Source of the DNA: Tateyamaria sp. syn59 | GTDB lineage: Bacteria; Pseudomonadota; Alphaproteobacteria; Rhodobacterales; Rhodobacteraceae | Reading direction: 5' to 3' | NCBI RefSeq assembly: GCF_007995245.1 | Contig: NZ_VCBA01000019.1 | Span: 1 to 60,735, forward strand | Length of the DNA stretch: 60,735 nucleotides | Shown: piece after piece, positions 43,081-52,163 of the stretch | Layout: each line of letters begins with the position of its first letter | Position numbering within the stretch: position 1 is the stretch's first letter | The notes under the pieces: generated by a model | The model's input: the letters and a program-made list of their open reading frames with translations, nothing else | What the model was told of the DNA's origin: nothing | The model's database searches: none | Program-made: the position numbers and the translations under genes

Positions 43081-43356
43081 TCACGGTCGCAAGGCCATCA
43101 TCGCGTTGCGAATGTCACCATTCGTCAGCGACGGGTTGGCCGTTCTGAAGCAATCCACGACGGCGCCGCGCTGGGTGCGCGACAGTTTCTGGCCGGGTTG
43201 TGCGCCGGCGGGAATGCAGTTTTGAACCTGCTCTTCGGTGAGGTTCAGCCCGGCGGCGAGTTTGGCAAAATCCAACTGCGCATCCTGAGCGGTGGCCAGG
43301 GACGGCAACCAGATGGCGGCAAAGATCGTTGCAGGGTGCAGGACGTTTTTGCGCAT
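43081..43356 (-). CDS. Small secreted protein of unknown function
   Basis: 91 residues from the ATG at 43356, preceded by GGAGCGAACG. The signal peptide (MRKNVLHPATIFAAIWLPSL to ATAQ) is followed by a soluble helical part with two Cys (EEQVQNCIPAGAQPGQKLSR, GAVVDCFRTANPSLTNGDIR). These may form one disulfide. No family recognised. It lies between the phosphodiesterase and the peptide ABC operon, on the same strand as both. Confidence 0.7.
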   Translation of the reverse strand: MRKNVLHPATIFAAIWLPSLATAQDAQLDFAKLAAGLNLTEEQVQNCIPAGAQPGQKLSRTQRGAVVDCFRTANPSLTNGDIRNAMMALRP

Positions 43357-43423
43357 CGTTCGCTCCATATCAGTGGGATATGCAGGTGATACGGGTGTGG
43401 CGCCGGGTTCCGTCGCGGCAACT

Positions 43424-45058
43424 TTAGTTGCCGGCGCTTTCCATCTTGCGGTTGGCGATGACCTCTTCGAGCCAGCCGAGTTTCATCTCAGGCACGGAGC
43501 TGAGCAGGAGGTCGGTGTAGTCGTCATAGGGCTGCGTCAGAACTTCGGACTTGGTGCCGTAGCGTTGCACCTTGCCCTGGTACATAACTGCGATGCTGTC
43601 GGAGATCGCTTTGACCGTTGCTAGGTCGTGGGTGATGAAGAGGTAGGCGACGTCTTCGATCTTTTGCAGGTCGAGCAAGAGTTTCAGGATGCCGTCGGCG
43701 ACCAGTGGGTCGAGGGCGGAGGTGACCTCGTCACAGATGATGAGCTTGGGTTTCGCGGCCAGCGCACGGGCGATGCAGACGCGTTGTTTCTGGCCGCCGG
43801 AGAGTTCTGCCGGGTAGCGGTCCTGGAAGCCTTTGCCGAGTTCAATCTCGTCCAGCAGTTCCTGGATGCGTTTCTGTTTTTCGGCGCCTTTGAGGCCGAA
43901 GTAGAATTCGAGGGGCCGTCCGATGATCGTGCCGACCGTCTGGCGCGGGTTCATGGCGGTGTCGGCCATCTGGTAGATCATCTGCAGCTCGCGCAGGTCT
44001 TCGATGCTGCGGGAGGGCTGGTCGGGATTGAGTGTGCGCCCTGCAAAGGTGATCTTGCCTGATGTGGGCGGCAGGAGGCCGGTGATGACGCGGGCGAGGG
44101 TGGATTTGCCAGAGCCGCTTTCGCCCACCACGGCGAGCGTCTGGCCCGGGCTGATGTCGACGGAGACGTTGTGCAGGACGTCGAAACTGGTGCCCTTGTA
44201 GCGGGCCGTGATCCCTTCGACGCGCAGGACGGGTTCGGTCGGTTGTTTTTCCTCGTGCGTGATGGAACGGACGGAGACGAGCGCCTTGGTGTACTCTTCC
44301 TGTGGCGTGTTGATGATCTGGTCGGTGGTGCCGTATTCGACCATGCGCCCATGCCGCAGGACCATGATGTGGTCGCTGACTTGCGCCACCACGGCGAGGT
44401 CGTGGGTGATGTAGAGCGCTGCGACACCGATGTCGCGGATGGCGTCTTTGATTGCCTTCAGCACGTCGATTTGCGTCGTGACGTCGAGGGCGGTGGTGGG
44501 CTCGTCGAACACGACAAGGTCGGGTTCTGGGCAGAGGGCGAGGGCCGTCATGCAGCGCTGGAGTTGGCCCCCGGAGACCTGGTGGGGGTAGCGGCTGCCG
44601 ATGGTGTCGGGGTTTGGCAGGCCGAGTTTGGTGAAAAGTTCGACGGCGCGTTTCTGGGCGTCTGCCTTGGTAAACTTGCCTTGGCCTACGGCGGCCTCGA
44701 TCACCTGTTCCATGATCTGCTTGGCCGGGTTGAAGGAGGCGGCGGCGGATTGGGAGACGTAGGTGACCTCGGCCCCGCGCAGTTTGCGGATGTCTTTGAG
44801 GGAGGCTGTGCGGACGTCGCGGCCGTTTACCTCGACCGTGCCGCTGGTGAGTGCCACCCCGCCGCGTCCGTAGGCCATGGTGGCGAGGCCGATGGTGGAT
44901 TTGCCTGCGCCGCTTTCGCCGATCAGGCCCAGCACCTTGCCCGGTTCGACGTCGAAATCGACGCCGTGCACGATGTCGATGTCGTGCGGCTTTTCGCCCG
45001 GCGGGTAGACTGTGGCGCCGATTTTGAGGCCGCGGACTTTGAGGAGCGGTGTGGTCAT
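43424..45058 (-). CDS. Peptide/opine-type ABC transporter ATPase, two fused nucleotide-binding domains
   Basis: 544 residues from the ATG at 45058 (MTTPLLKVRGLKIGATVYPP). Two complete ATPase units lie in one chain. The first has Walker A GESGAGKST, signature VSGGQLQRCMTALAL and Walker B LVVFDEPTTALD. The second has GESGSGKST, LSGGQKQRVCIARALA and LIICDEVTSALD. This equals DppD-DppF fused, as in GsiA/YejF-type systems. It is the last gene of the operon with permeases at 45222 and 46183 and the binding protein at 47236. Confidence 0.94.
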   Translation of the reverse strand: MTTPLLKVRGLKIGATVYPPGEKPHDIDIVHGVDFDVEPGKVLGLIGESGAGKSTIGLATMAYGRGGVALTSGTVEVNGRDVRTASLKDIRKLRGAEVTYVSQSAAASFNPAKQIMEQVIEAAVGQGKFTKADAQKRAVELFTKLGLPNPDTIGSRYPHQVSGGQLQRCMTALALCPEPDLVVFDEPTTALDVTTQIDVLKAIKDAIRDIGVAALYITHDLAVVAQVSDHIMVLRHGRMVEYGTTDQIINTPQEEYTKALVSVRSITHEEKQPTEPVLRVEGITARYKGTSFDVLHNVSVDISPGQTLAVVGESGSGKSTLARVITGLLPPTSGKITFAGRTLNPDQPSRSIEDLRELQMIYQMADTAMNPRQTVGTIIGRPLEFYFGLKGAEKQKRIQELLDEIELGKGFQDRYPAELSGGQKQRVCIARALAAKPKLIICDEVTSALDPLVADGILKLLLDLQKIEDVAYLFITHDLATVKAISDSIAVMYQGKVQRYGTKSEVLTQPYDDYTDLLLSSVPEMKLGWLEEVIANRKMESAGN

Positions 45059-45167
45059 GGCTGGCTTTCGTCGTCGGGTGTTCTGTTTCGGGCCTTTGGC
45101 CCGAAATGCGCCCACCCGCCGACCCTTTTGGCGCGTAAAGTCGGAGCGTGGGGTGTGGAGGGCGAGT

Positions 45168-45203
45168 GGCCCTTCTGGGAGGATTTTTTTAAAACAGGGA
45201 AGG
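45168..45203. repeat. Dispersed intergenic element, copy 2
   Basis: GGCCCTTCTGGGAGGATTTT followed by TTTAAAACAGGGAAG matches the copy at 35896-35929, apart from one substitution in the stem and small changes in the T/A run. It lies in the 163-base gap between the fused ATPase and the DppC-like permease. Confidence 0.7.
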
Positions 45204-45221
45204 AGGATGTGGTGTGCTGCA

Positions 45222-46040
45222 TCATCCACGGCCCCCTTTGAGAGACGTTGTGCGGTTGAGGATCCAGTCGGCGATGAGGTTCACGCTGATCGCAAGCGTG
45301 GCTATAGCGACGGCCGGGTAGAGGGCGGCGCCGATGCCGAAGTTGATCCCGTCTTTGTTCTCTTTCACGATTCCGCCCCAGTCGGCGAGCGGGGGCTGGA
45401 CGCCGATGCCGAGGAAGCTGAGCGTCGAGATGAAGAGCACCATGAAGATGAAGCGGAGGCCCATTTCGGCTACGAGCGGGGAAAGCGCGTTGGGCAGGAT
45501 TTCGCGGAAGATGATCCAGCCGAGTTTTTCGCCGCGCAGGCGCGCTGCTTCGACGTAGTCCATGACCGAGATGTCCACGGCCACGGCGCGGGCGAGGCGG
45601 TAGACGCGGGTGCTGTCGAGAAGACCCATGATGACGATGAGGGTGACGACCGTGGCCTCGATCGAGCTGAGGATCACCAGGGCGAGGATCAGGGATGGGA
45701 TCGACATGAAGAGGTCGACGAGGCGGGACATCACTTGGTCGATCCAGCCGCCCGAGACGGCGGCAACGAAGCCGAGGACGGAGCCTGTGGTGAAGCTGAG
45801 GATTGTGGCGGCGGTGGCGATGAAGATCGTGGTCTGGCCGCCGAAGATCATGCGGGTGAGCAGGTCGCGCCCGATCTGGTCGGTGCCGAGCCAGTGTTGC
45901 GCCGAGCTTGGCTCCCACACGTCGCCCACGGTTTCGGCCATGCCGTAGGGCGCGATGAGCGGCGCGAAGAGCGCGGCGAGGAAGTAGGTGCCGGTGATGA
46001 TGAGGCCGAGGGCGGCGGAGAGGGGGATGTTCTTTAGCAT
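45222..46040 (-). CDS. Peptide-type ABC transporter permease, DppC-like
   Basis: 272 residues from the ATG at 46040 (MLKNIPLSAALGLIITGTYF). Features of the DppC family: HWLGTDQIGRDLLTRMIFGG just before the core membrane domain, and the ATPase-contacting loop YVEAARLRGEKLGWIIFREI. About six membrane segments. Longer upstream open sequence lies in the GC-rich inverted repeat and is not expected to be translated. Confidence 0.94.
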   Translation of the reverse strand: MLKNIPLSAALGLIITGTYFLAALFAPLIAPYGMAETVGDVWEPSSAQHWLGTDQIGRDLLTRMIFGGQTTIFIATAATILSFTTGSVLGFVAAVSGGWIDQVMSRLVDLFMSIPSLILALVILSSIEATVVTLIVIMGLLDSTRVYRLARAVAVDISVMDYVEAARLRGEKLGWIIFREILPNALSPLVAEMGLRFIFMVLFISTLSFLGIGVQPPLADWGGIVKENKDGINFGIGAALYPAVAIATLAISVNLIADWILNRTTSLKGGRG

Positions 46041-46082
46041 GTGCGCGTGTCTTTGGTTCTGACCCTGCGTCGCTGTGCGACG

Positions 46083-46149
46083 CAGATCGCCCCCGACCCG
46101 CGCCCCAGGGCGGGGGCGATGCCCCCACCCTTGGGTCGGGCGCGATCTG
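46083..46149. repeat. Large inverted repeat between the two permease genes
   Basis: Outer arms CAGATCGCCCCCGACCC (46083-46099) and GGGTCGGGCGCGATCTG (46133-46149) are nearly complementary. The interior contains a further GC-rich hairpin (CGCCCCAGGGCGGGGGCGAT). There is no T run. REP/BIME-like element. Confidence 0.75.
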
Positions 46150-46182
46150 GGGACCTGTAACGTATGGTTTTCACGGTGTTGA

Positions 46183-47139
46183 TCACTTTGGGTGGCGGAG
46201 ACGAGGGTTAGCCAAGATGGACACCACGTCAGCGACAATGTTCAGGATGATGTAGACAGCGGCGAAGATCACACCGCAGGCCAGCACCACGGGAACGTCT
46301 CGTTTGACCACTGCGTCCACCAGGTATTGGCCCATGCCGGGGTAGGCGAAGACGACCTCGACCACCACGACTCCCACGACGAGGTAGGCGAGGTTGATCA
46401 TTACCACGTTCACGATGGGCGCGATGGCGTTGGGGAAGGCGTGGCGGTAGATGACCTTGAACGTGGTCAGGCCCTTGAGCTCTGCCGTTTCGATATATGC
46501 CGATTGCATCACGTTCAGGATCGCGGCCCGTGTCATGCGCATCATATGGGCCAGCACCACCAGCGTCAGCACGGCCACGGGCAGGGAGATGGCGTGGAGT
46601 TGCTCCAGGAGCGGCATGCCGGGGCTGATCGAGGCGAAGGAGGGGGCCCAGAACAGTTTGACCGCGAAGAAGAAGACAAGGATGTAGGCGATCATGAATT
46701 CGGGCAGCGAGATCGAGGCGAGCGTGATGCCGGAGATCAGCTTGTCAGGCCAGCGGTTCTGGAACCGCACGGCGATGAGACCCAGAAGGATGGCCAGCGG
46801 CACCGAGATGATGGCGGCCCAGAAGGCGAGGAACAGGGTCGATGACATGCGCCGGGCGACCTGATCCGCAATGGGCAGGTTGTTGGTGAGCGCGTTGCCC
46901 ATGTCGCCCGTCACGATGCCGCCGAGCCATTCGAAGTAGCGGGTGAGGGCAGGACGGTTCAGGCCCATTTCCTCGCGCAGGTTGGCGAGGCTTTCGGCGG
47001 TGGCGGCCTGGCCGAGGATGGCCTGGGCTGCGTCACCGGGCAGGATTTCGGTCAGGCCGAACAGCAGAGCGGAGGCGGCCACAAGCAAGATCAGGCCAAG
47101 GCCTAGGCGCTGTAGGACAAGTGTCAGGATGGGGTGCAT
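46183..47139 (-). CDS. Peptide-type ABC transporter permease, DppB-like
   Basis: 318 residues from the ATG at 47139 (MHPILTLVLQRLGLGLILLV). DppB hallmarks: ILPGDAAQAILGQAA and MGLNRPALTRYFEWLGGIVT in the periplasmic region after helix 1, and the loop YIETAELKGLTTFKVIYRHA for ATPase contact. Six membrane segments. It forms the membrane pore with the DppC-like protein. Confidence 0.95.
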   Translation of the reverse strand: MHPILTLVLQRLGLGLILLVAASALLFGLTEILPGDAAQAILGQAATAESLANLREEMGLNRPALTRYFEWLGGIVTGDMGNALTNNLPIADQVARRMSSTLFLAFWAAIISVPLAILLGLIAVRFQNRWPDKLISGITLASISLPEFMIAYILVFFFAVKLFWAPSFASISPGMPLLEQLHAISLPVAVLTLVVLAHMMRMTRAAILNVMQSAYIETAELKGLTTFKVIYRHAFPNAIAPIVNVVMINLAYLVVGVVVVEVVFAYPGMGQYLVDAVVKRDVPVVLACGVIFAAVYIILNIVADVVSILANPRLRHPK

Positions 47140-47195
47140 GAAAGGTCGGTTCTTGGGGGTGCGCCCGCGGGCGCGACAGACTGTGATGCGCAACG

Positions 47196-47228
47196 AAAAA
47201 CCGCGCCCGGAGGGACCGGGCGCGGTTT
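47196..47228 (-). terminator. Terminator after the peptide-binding protein gene
   Basis: Perfect 10-base stem CCGCGCCCGG (47201-47210) and CCGGGCGCGG (47216-47225) with loop AGGGA. Reading leftward it ends in TTTTT. Lying between the binding protein and permease genes, it probably limits read-through so that the binding protein is made in excess. Confidence 0.88.
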
Positions 47229-47235
47229 ATTCAGG

Positions 47236-48828
47236 TTACGCTTTCCAGGTTTTCTTGAACGCGTACCAGTTCATTTGCGGGCCGTTCGGGTCGCTTTCCC
47301 AACCCTGAACCTTGGTCGAGACCGCATCGACAAAGTCGTTGAACATGGGCACCATCAGGCCGCCCTCTTCGTTCAGCATGCGGCCCATTTTCGAGTAGAT
47401 CTCTTTTCGCTTGGCCTCGTCCAGTTCGGCGCGGGCTTCGAGCAGCATGGCGTCGAACTCGGGGCGCTTCCAGCGGGTGTCGTTCCAGTCTGCGGTCGAC
47501 AGATAGGCCGTGGTGTACATCTGGTCCTGCACGGGGCGACCGCCCCAGTAGGAGCAGCAGAAGGGCTGCACATTCCAGACCTCGGACCAGTAACCATCGT
47601 TGGGCTCGCGCTTGATTTCCAGCGGGATACCGGCCTGTTGGCAGGTCTGCTGGAAGAGCGCTGCGGCATCGACCGCACCGGGGAAGGCGCCGTCGGCGGT
47701 GCGCAGGATGATGGGCGAGCCATCGTGGCCGGATTTCTTGTAGTGCTCGGCCGCTTTGGCCAGGTCGAACTGGCGCTGCGGGATCGTGTCGTCAAAGAGG
47801 GGGTAAGCCGCATTGATCGGCATGTCGTTCCCGATGGAGCCGTAGCCTTGCAGGATCTTTTCGACCATTTCCTCCCGGTTGAGCGCGTGTTTCAGCGCGA
47901 GGCGCAACTCGTTGCTGTCGAAAGGCGCCGTGTCGATATGCATGATAAAAACATAGTGGCCGCGGCCTTGGGTCGAGAGCACGTTGATCGTGGGCGCGCG
48001 GTCGAGCAGCTTGGCGATCTTGGGCTCTACCCGGTTGATCGTGTCCACTTGCCCCGATTGCAGGGCAGCGGTGCGCGCTGTGGCGTCGTTCAGCACGATC
48101 ACTTCGACCCCGTCATAGTGGGCCGTCTGCGTCTGATCGCCGCCCCAGTAGTTGGGGTTGCGTGCGCCGATCATGCGCACGCCGGGCTCGTCATTCTCAA
48201 GAGTGTAGGCGCCCGTGCCGATGGCCTCGGTCGGGTTGTCAAAACCGCCATTGGGCTGGATCATCAGGTGATAGTCGGCCATCAGGTAGGGTAGGTCGGC
48301 GTTGCCCACGCCAAGCGTCACCTCGAACACGTCGCCGTCAGTGCGCATGGACTCGATGCCCTGCACGATGCCGAGCGCGCCGGATTTGGAATCCTCGTTC
48401 GAGTGGCGGGCCATGGTTTGCATGACGTCCTCAGCCGTGACCGACTTGCCGTTTGAAAACTCGATGCCCTGACGGACCTTGAAGCGCCAAGTCTTGGCGT
48501 CTGCGGAGCCTTCCCAGCTTTCGGCGACAAGGCCGGTGAGTGAGCCGTCGGGTTCAACCTCGACCAGACCTTCGCCCCAAAGCTGTCCGCCCGCAATTGG
48601 CACATCGGAGGCCCAGGTGGCCGGGTCCTGGCTGTTGGTGCTTTCGCCGCCCTGTACGCCCATCTTGAACGTGCCGCCTGCGACGGGCGCAGCCTTGGCT
48701 TGCGTGGCGATCATGGATGTGGCGACGGCAGCCGACACGCCAAGAGCAGCGGCACGGGCCATGAAGTCACGGCGTGTCATCGTGCCTGCCGCCACCTTGG
48801 CGGACAGGTGTTTCAATTCGTAAGACAT
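47236..48828 (-). CDS. Family 5 extracellular solute-binding protein (peptide/opine type)
   Basis: 530 residues; the ATG at 48828 follows GGGAGAAACCG. The N-terminus has a Tat motif TRRDFMARAAALGVSAAVAT with cleavage near AKA-AP. The mature protein shows family 5 patterns: SWEGSADAKTWRFKVRQGIE, FSNGKSVTAEDVMQTMARHS and ALKHALNREEMVEKILQGYG. These proteins deliver peptides, opines or other large solutes to DppBC-type permeases. The ligand here is unknown. First gene of the importer operon. Confidence 0.95.
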   Translation of the reverse strand: MSYELKHLSAKVAAGTMTRRDFMARAAALGVSAAVATSMIATQAKAAPVAGGTFKMGVQGGESTNSQDPATWASDVPIAGGQLWGEGLVEVEPDGSLTGLVAESWEGSADAKTWRFKVRQGIEFSNGKSVTAEDVMQTMARHSNEDSKSGALGIVQGIESMRTDGDVFEVTLGVGNADLPYLMADYHLMIQPNGGFDNPTEAIGTGAYTLENDEPGVRMIGARNPNYWGGDQTQTAHYDGVEVIVLNDATARTAALQSGQVDTINRVEPKIAKLLDRAPTINVLSTQGRGHYVFIMHIDTAPFDSNELRLALKHALNREEMVEKILQGYGSIGNDMPINAAYPLFDDTIPQRQFDLAKAAEHYKKSGHDGSPIILRTADGAFPGAVDAAALFQQTCQQAGIPLEIKREPNDGYWSEVWNVQPFCCSYWGGRPVQDQMYTTAYLSTADWNDTRWKRPEFDAMLLEARAELDEAKRKEIYSKMGRMLNEEGGLMVPMFNDFVDAVSTKVQGWESDPNGPQMNWYAFKKTWKA

Positions 48829-48960
48829 CGGTTTCTCCCGGTTGGTCCCCTGCGCCTTTTGCGGCGCGTTTTTTGATTACACGCATAGGGTACGCATTTG
48901 ATGACAGCCTTCAAGGGCCAATCCCAAAGCGCTTAAGCGCACGCACGATGAGTGCCTCGT

Positions 48961-50913
48961 TCATAGCAGATCACGACCAATCTTCTCCTGAACGGTGCGG
49001 TGATAGACGCGCACGTCGTTCTCGAACGCCTCGATGGACGCTGTCAGGTGGAAATGGGTCGCGTCAGACCATATCGCGCAGCGCGCTTCTGTCCGCAGAT
49101 GAATGTCGTCGCGGCTAAGCTCGTCTGTCCAGTGGCACGTTCCGCGCGCAGACAGCGGGTCATCGGGGTGGATGTCCCAGCGTTCACGGGCGATGGATCC
49201 GGCAATCAGTCCGTGGTCAAGGTCGCGCACTTTGCCAAAGTCATCTTCGATGATCAGTGATGTGACGCCGGTGGCCATATCGGTCTCCTGCCTGCGGATG
49301 TGGTTTTCGGGGCGCAACTCTTCTGTTTCCCATGGCGGGGCGGCGTCGGGCGGCGAGAACGTCCAGTGGCCTGCACTCCTCATGGCATCGATCGAAAGCG
49401 AGCCGCCGTGCAAGGTGACGCTGGCCGTTTCGGGTGCGGGCCAGATCAGTGGCCAGTAGCATGTCGAGATCGCGACCCGGATGCGATGCCCGGCAGGAAC
49501 GCGGTAAGAGATATGATCGAGGTTCAAGCGCACCTGCTCAGTCTGTCCAAAGACAAGCGGGCGACCTAGATGGCGGGCGAGGTTCAGCACACCGTAGGTG
49601 ATGCGGGTTGCGGCCCCGTCGGGGTGAATATGGTTGAGGCGCACAGCGATGTGCGCAACCGGTCGGTCTGCGCTGAGGGTCAGATCCAGCACTGGCGCGT
49701 CGATGACGCAGAGATCGTCTGCCAGCGGTAGGCTGTCGAAACAGGCGCTCAGCGCATCGTCAGCACGTTGGTCGCCCGGCAGTTCAGGGCCGAGCCAGAT
49801 GGCGCAGTATTCACCGGCATCTGAGCCTGCGTGTTGCGGAGAGCAGATGGATTGGCTGAGTGTGCCGGGCGCCGTGGTCAGACCAGCGTCGGTCAGGTGC
49901 CACGTTTTCGTAACGCTCTGCGCGTCGGCCAGCCAGCGTCCGGGACGGTCGGTGTACCATCTGGCCGGGCGCACGCCGTCCATCAGATAGGTGCGCAAAG
50001 CGGGATCGTCTTCGACGCCCGTTTCAATGTCTTTCAGCCAACGGTCCCACCAGCTCAACGCCTCTTGCAAAAACCCGATGCGCGGTTCGGGCACGGCGAA
50101 ATGCGGGTATTTGTGCACCCATGGCCCGATGATACCCTTGGCGCCTTTTATGTTTCGTACGATCTGTGGCACTGCGTTCTTGTAGGCGTCGCCCCAACCG
50201 CCGATGGCAAGCACCTTGGCCGAGATCGTGTCATAGCTTTCGCAGATGGATCCGTGTTGCCAATAGGCGTCACGGCTTTGATGACCCAGCCAGGTTGCGG
50301 GCAAGAAGGGTTCGTTCTCGAGCCTGTCCAGCCACATCTCGCGCCAGTCAGGGCGTAGGCCGGGGTCGGGCGCGCGAGAAGAATAGCTCCACATCGTGGC
50401 ACCCCAGCCGAGGTTTTCATTTAGCAGGCAGCCGCCCTTGTAATGAATGTCATCGGCAAACCGATCGACGGTGGAACACAGCGTGATGATGGCCTTGAGT
50501 GGGGCAGGGGCCATGGCGGCCACCTGCAGGCTGTTGAAGCCGCCCCAACTGATCCCCATCATGCCAACCCTGCCGTTACACCAAGGCTGCGCCGCGGCCC
50601 ATTGGATCACTTCAACCGCGTCATCCAACTCCTGCTGGGTGTATTCGTCAGTCATCAGCCCATGGCTGTCGCCATTGCCGCGGATATCCACGCGCAGGCA
50701 GGCATAGCCCCGCTGCGCGAAATAAGGATGGGTGAGTGCGTCACGTGCACATGTGCCGTCACGTTTGCGATAAGGGAGGTATTCCAGGATGACGGGTACA
50801 GGGTTATCCCGCGCATCCACCGGAGCCCACATCCGCGCGGACAGCCGTGTGCCGTCGCTGAGCATGATGCCGAGGTCGGGATGTTCTTCGATGTCGCGGA
50901 GGGTGTTTTGCAT
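48961..50913 (-). CDS. CocE/NonD-family alpha/beta hydrolase
   Basis: About 650 residues from the ATG at 50913 (MQNTLRDIEEHPDLGIMLSD); a TTG at 50949 is an alternative. The X-Pro dipeptidyl-peptidase S15-like catalytic domain has PVPVILEYLPYRKRDGTCAR, LRVDIRGNGDSHG and the nucleophile elbow VGMMGISWGGFNSLQ, with a His near GPWVHKYPHF. A C-terminal jelly-roll domain follows (APVLDLTLSADRPVAHIAVR). The family cleaves esters, amides or Xaa-Pro bonds. No signal peptide. Adjacent to a peptide-type importer, it may process the imported compound. Confidence 0.9.
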   Translation of the reverse strand: MQNTLRDIEEHPDLGIMLSDGTRLSARMWAPVDARDNPVPVILEYLPYRKRDGTCARDALTHPYFAQRGYACLRVDIRGNGDSHGLMTDEYTQQELDDAVEVIQWAAAQPWCNGRVGMMGISWGGFNSLQVAAMAPAPLKAIITLCSTVDRFADDIHYKGGCLLNENLGWGATMWSYSSRAPDPGLRPDWREMWLDRLENEPFLPATWLGHQSRDAYWQHGSICESYDTISAKVLAIGGWGDAYKNAVPQIVRNIKGAKGIIGPWVHKYPHFAVPEPRIGFLQEALSWWDRWLKDIETGVEDDPALRTYLMDGVRPARWYTDRPGRWLADAQSVTKTWHLTDAGLTTAPGTLSQSICSPQHAGSDAGEYCAIWLGPELPGDQRADDALSACFDSLPLADDLCVIDAPVLDLTLSADRPVAHIAVRLNHIHPDGAATRITYGVLNLARHLGRPLVFGQTEQVRLNLDHISYRVPAGHRIRVAISTCYWPLIWPAPETASVTLHGGSLSIDAMRSAGHWTFSPPDAAPPWETEELRPENHIRRQETDMATGVTSLIIEDDFGKVRDLDHGLIAGSIARERWDIHPDDPLSARGTCHWTDELSRDDIHLRTEARCAIWSDATHFHLTASIEAFENDVRVYHRTVQEKIGRDLL

Positions 50914-50953
50914 CACTGCACGGTGAGCGGCGTCTTGCGCTGATGTCAAGCCG

Positions 50954-51009
50954 GGGGGCGCTGCCCCCGGTCTTCGGAGGAGCGCGGGACGCGCGGGGGC
51001 AGCGCCCCC
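50954..51009. repeat. Two GC-rich palindromes forming a larger inverted repeat
   Basis: GGGGGCGCTGCCCCC (50954-50968) and GGGGGCAGCGCCCCC (50995-51009) are each nearly self-complementary and complementary to each other, 26 bases apart. They fill the 128-base gap between the glycerate-kinase-type and hydrolase genes. REP-like element. Confidence 0.75.
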
Positions 51010-51041
51010 TCGAACATGTCGTCGCGCAAGTAACCTTTGGA

Positions 51042-52142
51042 TCAGGTCTTGTGTGCGATGAGTAGGTCCATGACATTTGTGCCCGTGGGGCCGGTCACGA
51101 CCAGCGCGCTATGCTCCTTGAGCCAAGGATATGCATCGGCACGGGCCAAGGCGTCGGCGCCGCTGTCCTTCCACGTGGTGCCGTCGACCAGCGCGCCCGC
51201 AGCATCCGTTGGCCCATCGGTGCCGTCAGTGCCAGCCACCAGGATACGCAGGCTCTCGGTTCCGGCGATTTCGCGCGCCAGTGCAAGGCCAAGCGCCATG
51301 TTGCGCCCGCCCAGTCCAGGGTTCTCGGGCAAATGTACCACCGGCTCACCGCCAAAGATGTGCAGCCCCGGCTCTGCATTGCGCAATGCCTGACCTAGTC
51401 GCGGGGCCAGATCCGCAATGTCGGCATATAGCGTTTCCTCATTTGTTTCGACCGCCACGGGCGACGCAGCCGCAACGGCGTTGCGGGCGATCGCGTTGCT
51501 GGCGATGATATGCGGCGCAAAGCCAAACGGCGCGTCAGCCGGTGCATCTCCGATGCCGGAGCCGATGGTTGCGAGGCTGTCGCCCTCAACATCCGAAAGC
51601 GCCAGAGTGGTCACATGCCGCCCCTCGAAACGGGCGAGCAATTTTCCTCCCTTGATTTCCGACCGTGCCGTGCGATGCGTGTTCATGTCTCCTATGGGGG
51701 TGCCCGATGCCAGCAGTTCTTCCGTCTCAGCCTGCAACTCGCTGAGCGTGAGACCGTTCGCTGGCACCTCGGCCAGCGACGATGCGCCGCCCGACACGAG
51801 CATCAGCAGGTGGCTGCCGGGCGCACAGGCATCAATTGCGTTCATCAAAGCCCGTCCAGCGGCGAGGGACGCGTCATTCGGCACAGGATGCGCGGCTTCG
51901 ATCACTTCGGCCATTGGCGGCGCCCCGTCTGAATGATGATATTTGGTCACCACGGTGCAGGGCACATCTGGCCAGCGTTCCGAAGCCGCCCGCGCCATGG
52001 CGGACGCCGCCTTACCCACCGCCACAATTCGGTCTGGTTTGGAGATAGCGCCCGAACGAAGCGCCGAATGAACGGCAGCGTATCCTTCAACGGCCTTTAT
52101 GCCTTCCCACCACAGCGCGAGAAGATCGGGGGTGTCAGACAT
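51042..52142 (-). CDS. Glycerate kinase type 2 (DUF4147/MOFRL family)
   Basis: 366 residues from the ATG at 52142 (MSDTPDLLALWWEGIKAVEG), downstream of AAGGGTTCC. The N-terminal DUF4147 half has IVAVGKAASAMARAASE and LMLVSGGASSLAEVP. The C-terminal MOFRL half has GGRNMALGLALAREIAGTES and LVAGTDGTDGPTDAAGALVD. Type 2 enzymes convert D-glycerate to 2-phosphoglycerate, using ATP. Shorter than many members (about 420), but the motifs are intact. It may use glycerate from hydroxypyruvate or tartronate routes not encoded here. Confidence 0.92.
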   Translation of the reverse strand: MSDTPDLLALWWEGIKAVEGYAAVHSALRSGAISKPDRIVAVGKAASAMARAASERWPDVPCTVVTKYHHSDGAPPMAEVIEAAHPVPNDASLAAGRALMNAIDACAPGSHLLMLVSGGASSLAEVPANGLTLSELQAETEELLASGTPIGDMNTHRTARSEIKGGKLLARFEGRHVTTLALSDVEGDSLATIGSGIGDAPADAPFGFAPHIIASNAIARNAVAAASPVAVETNEETLYADIADLAPRLGQALRNAEPGLHIFGGEPVVHLPENPGLGGRNMALGLALAREIAGTESLRILVAGTDGTDGPTDAAGALVDGTTWKDSGADALARADAYPWLKEHSALVVTGPTGTNVMDLLIAHKT

Positions 52143-52163
52143 TTGGAACCCTTTTTGCTGCAT

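Noticed and set aside
45055..46128. Minus-strand Arg/His-rich open frame of 357 codons
   Set aside because: Alternative frame of the DppC-like permease, which has the DppC signature and loop motifs.
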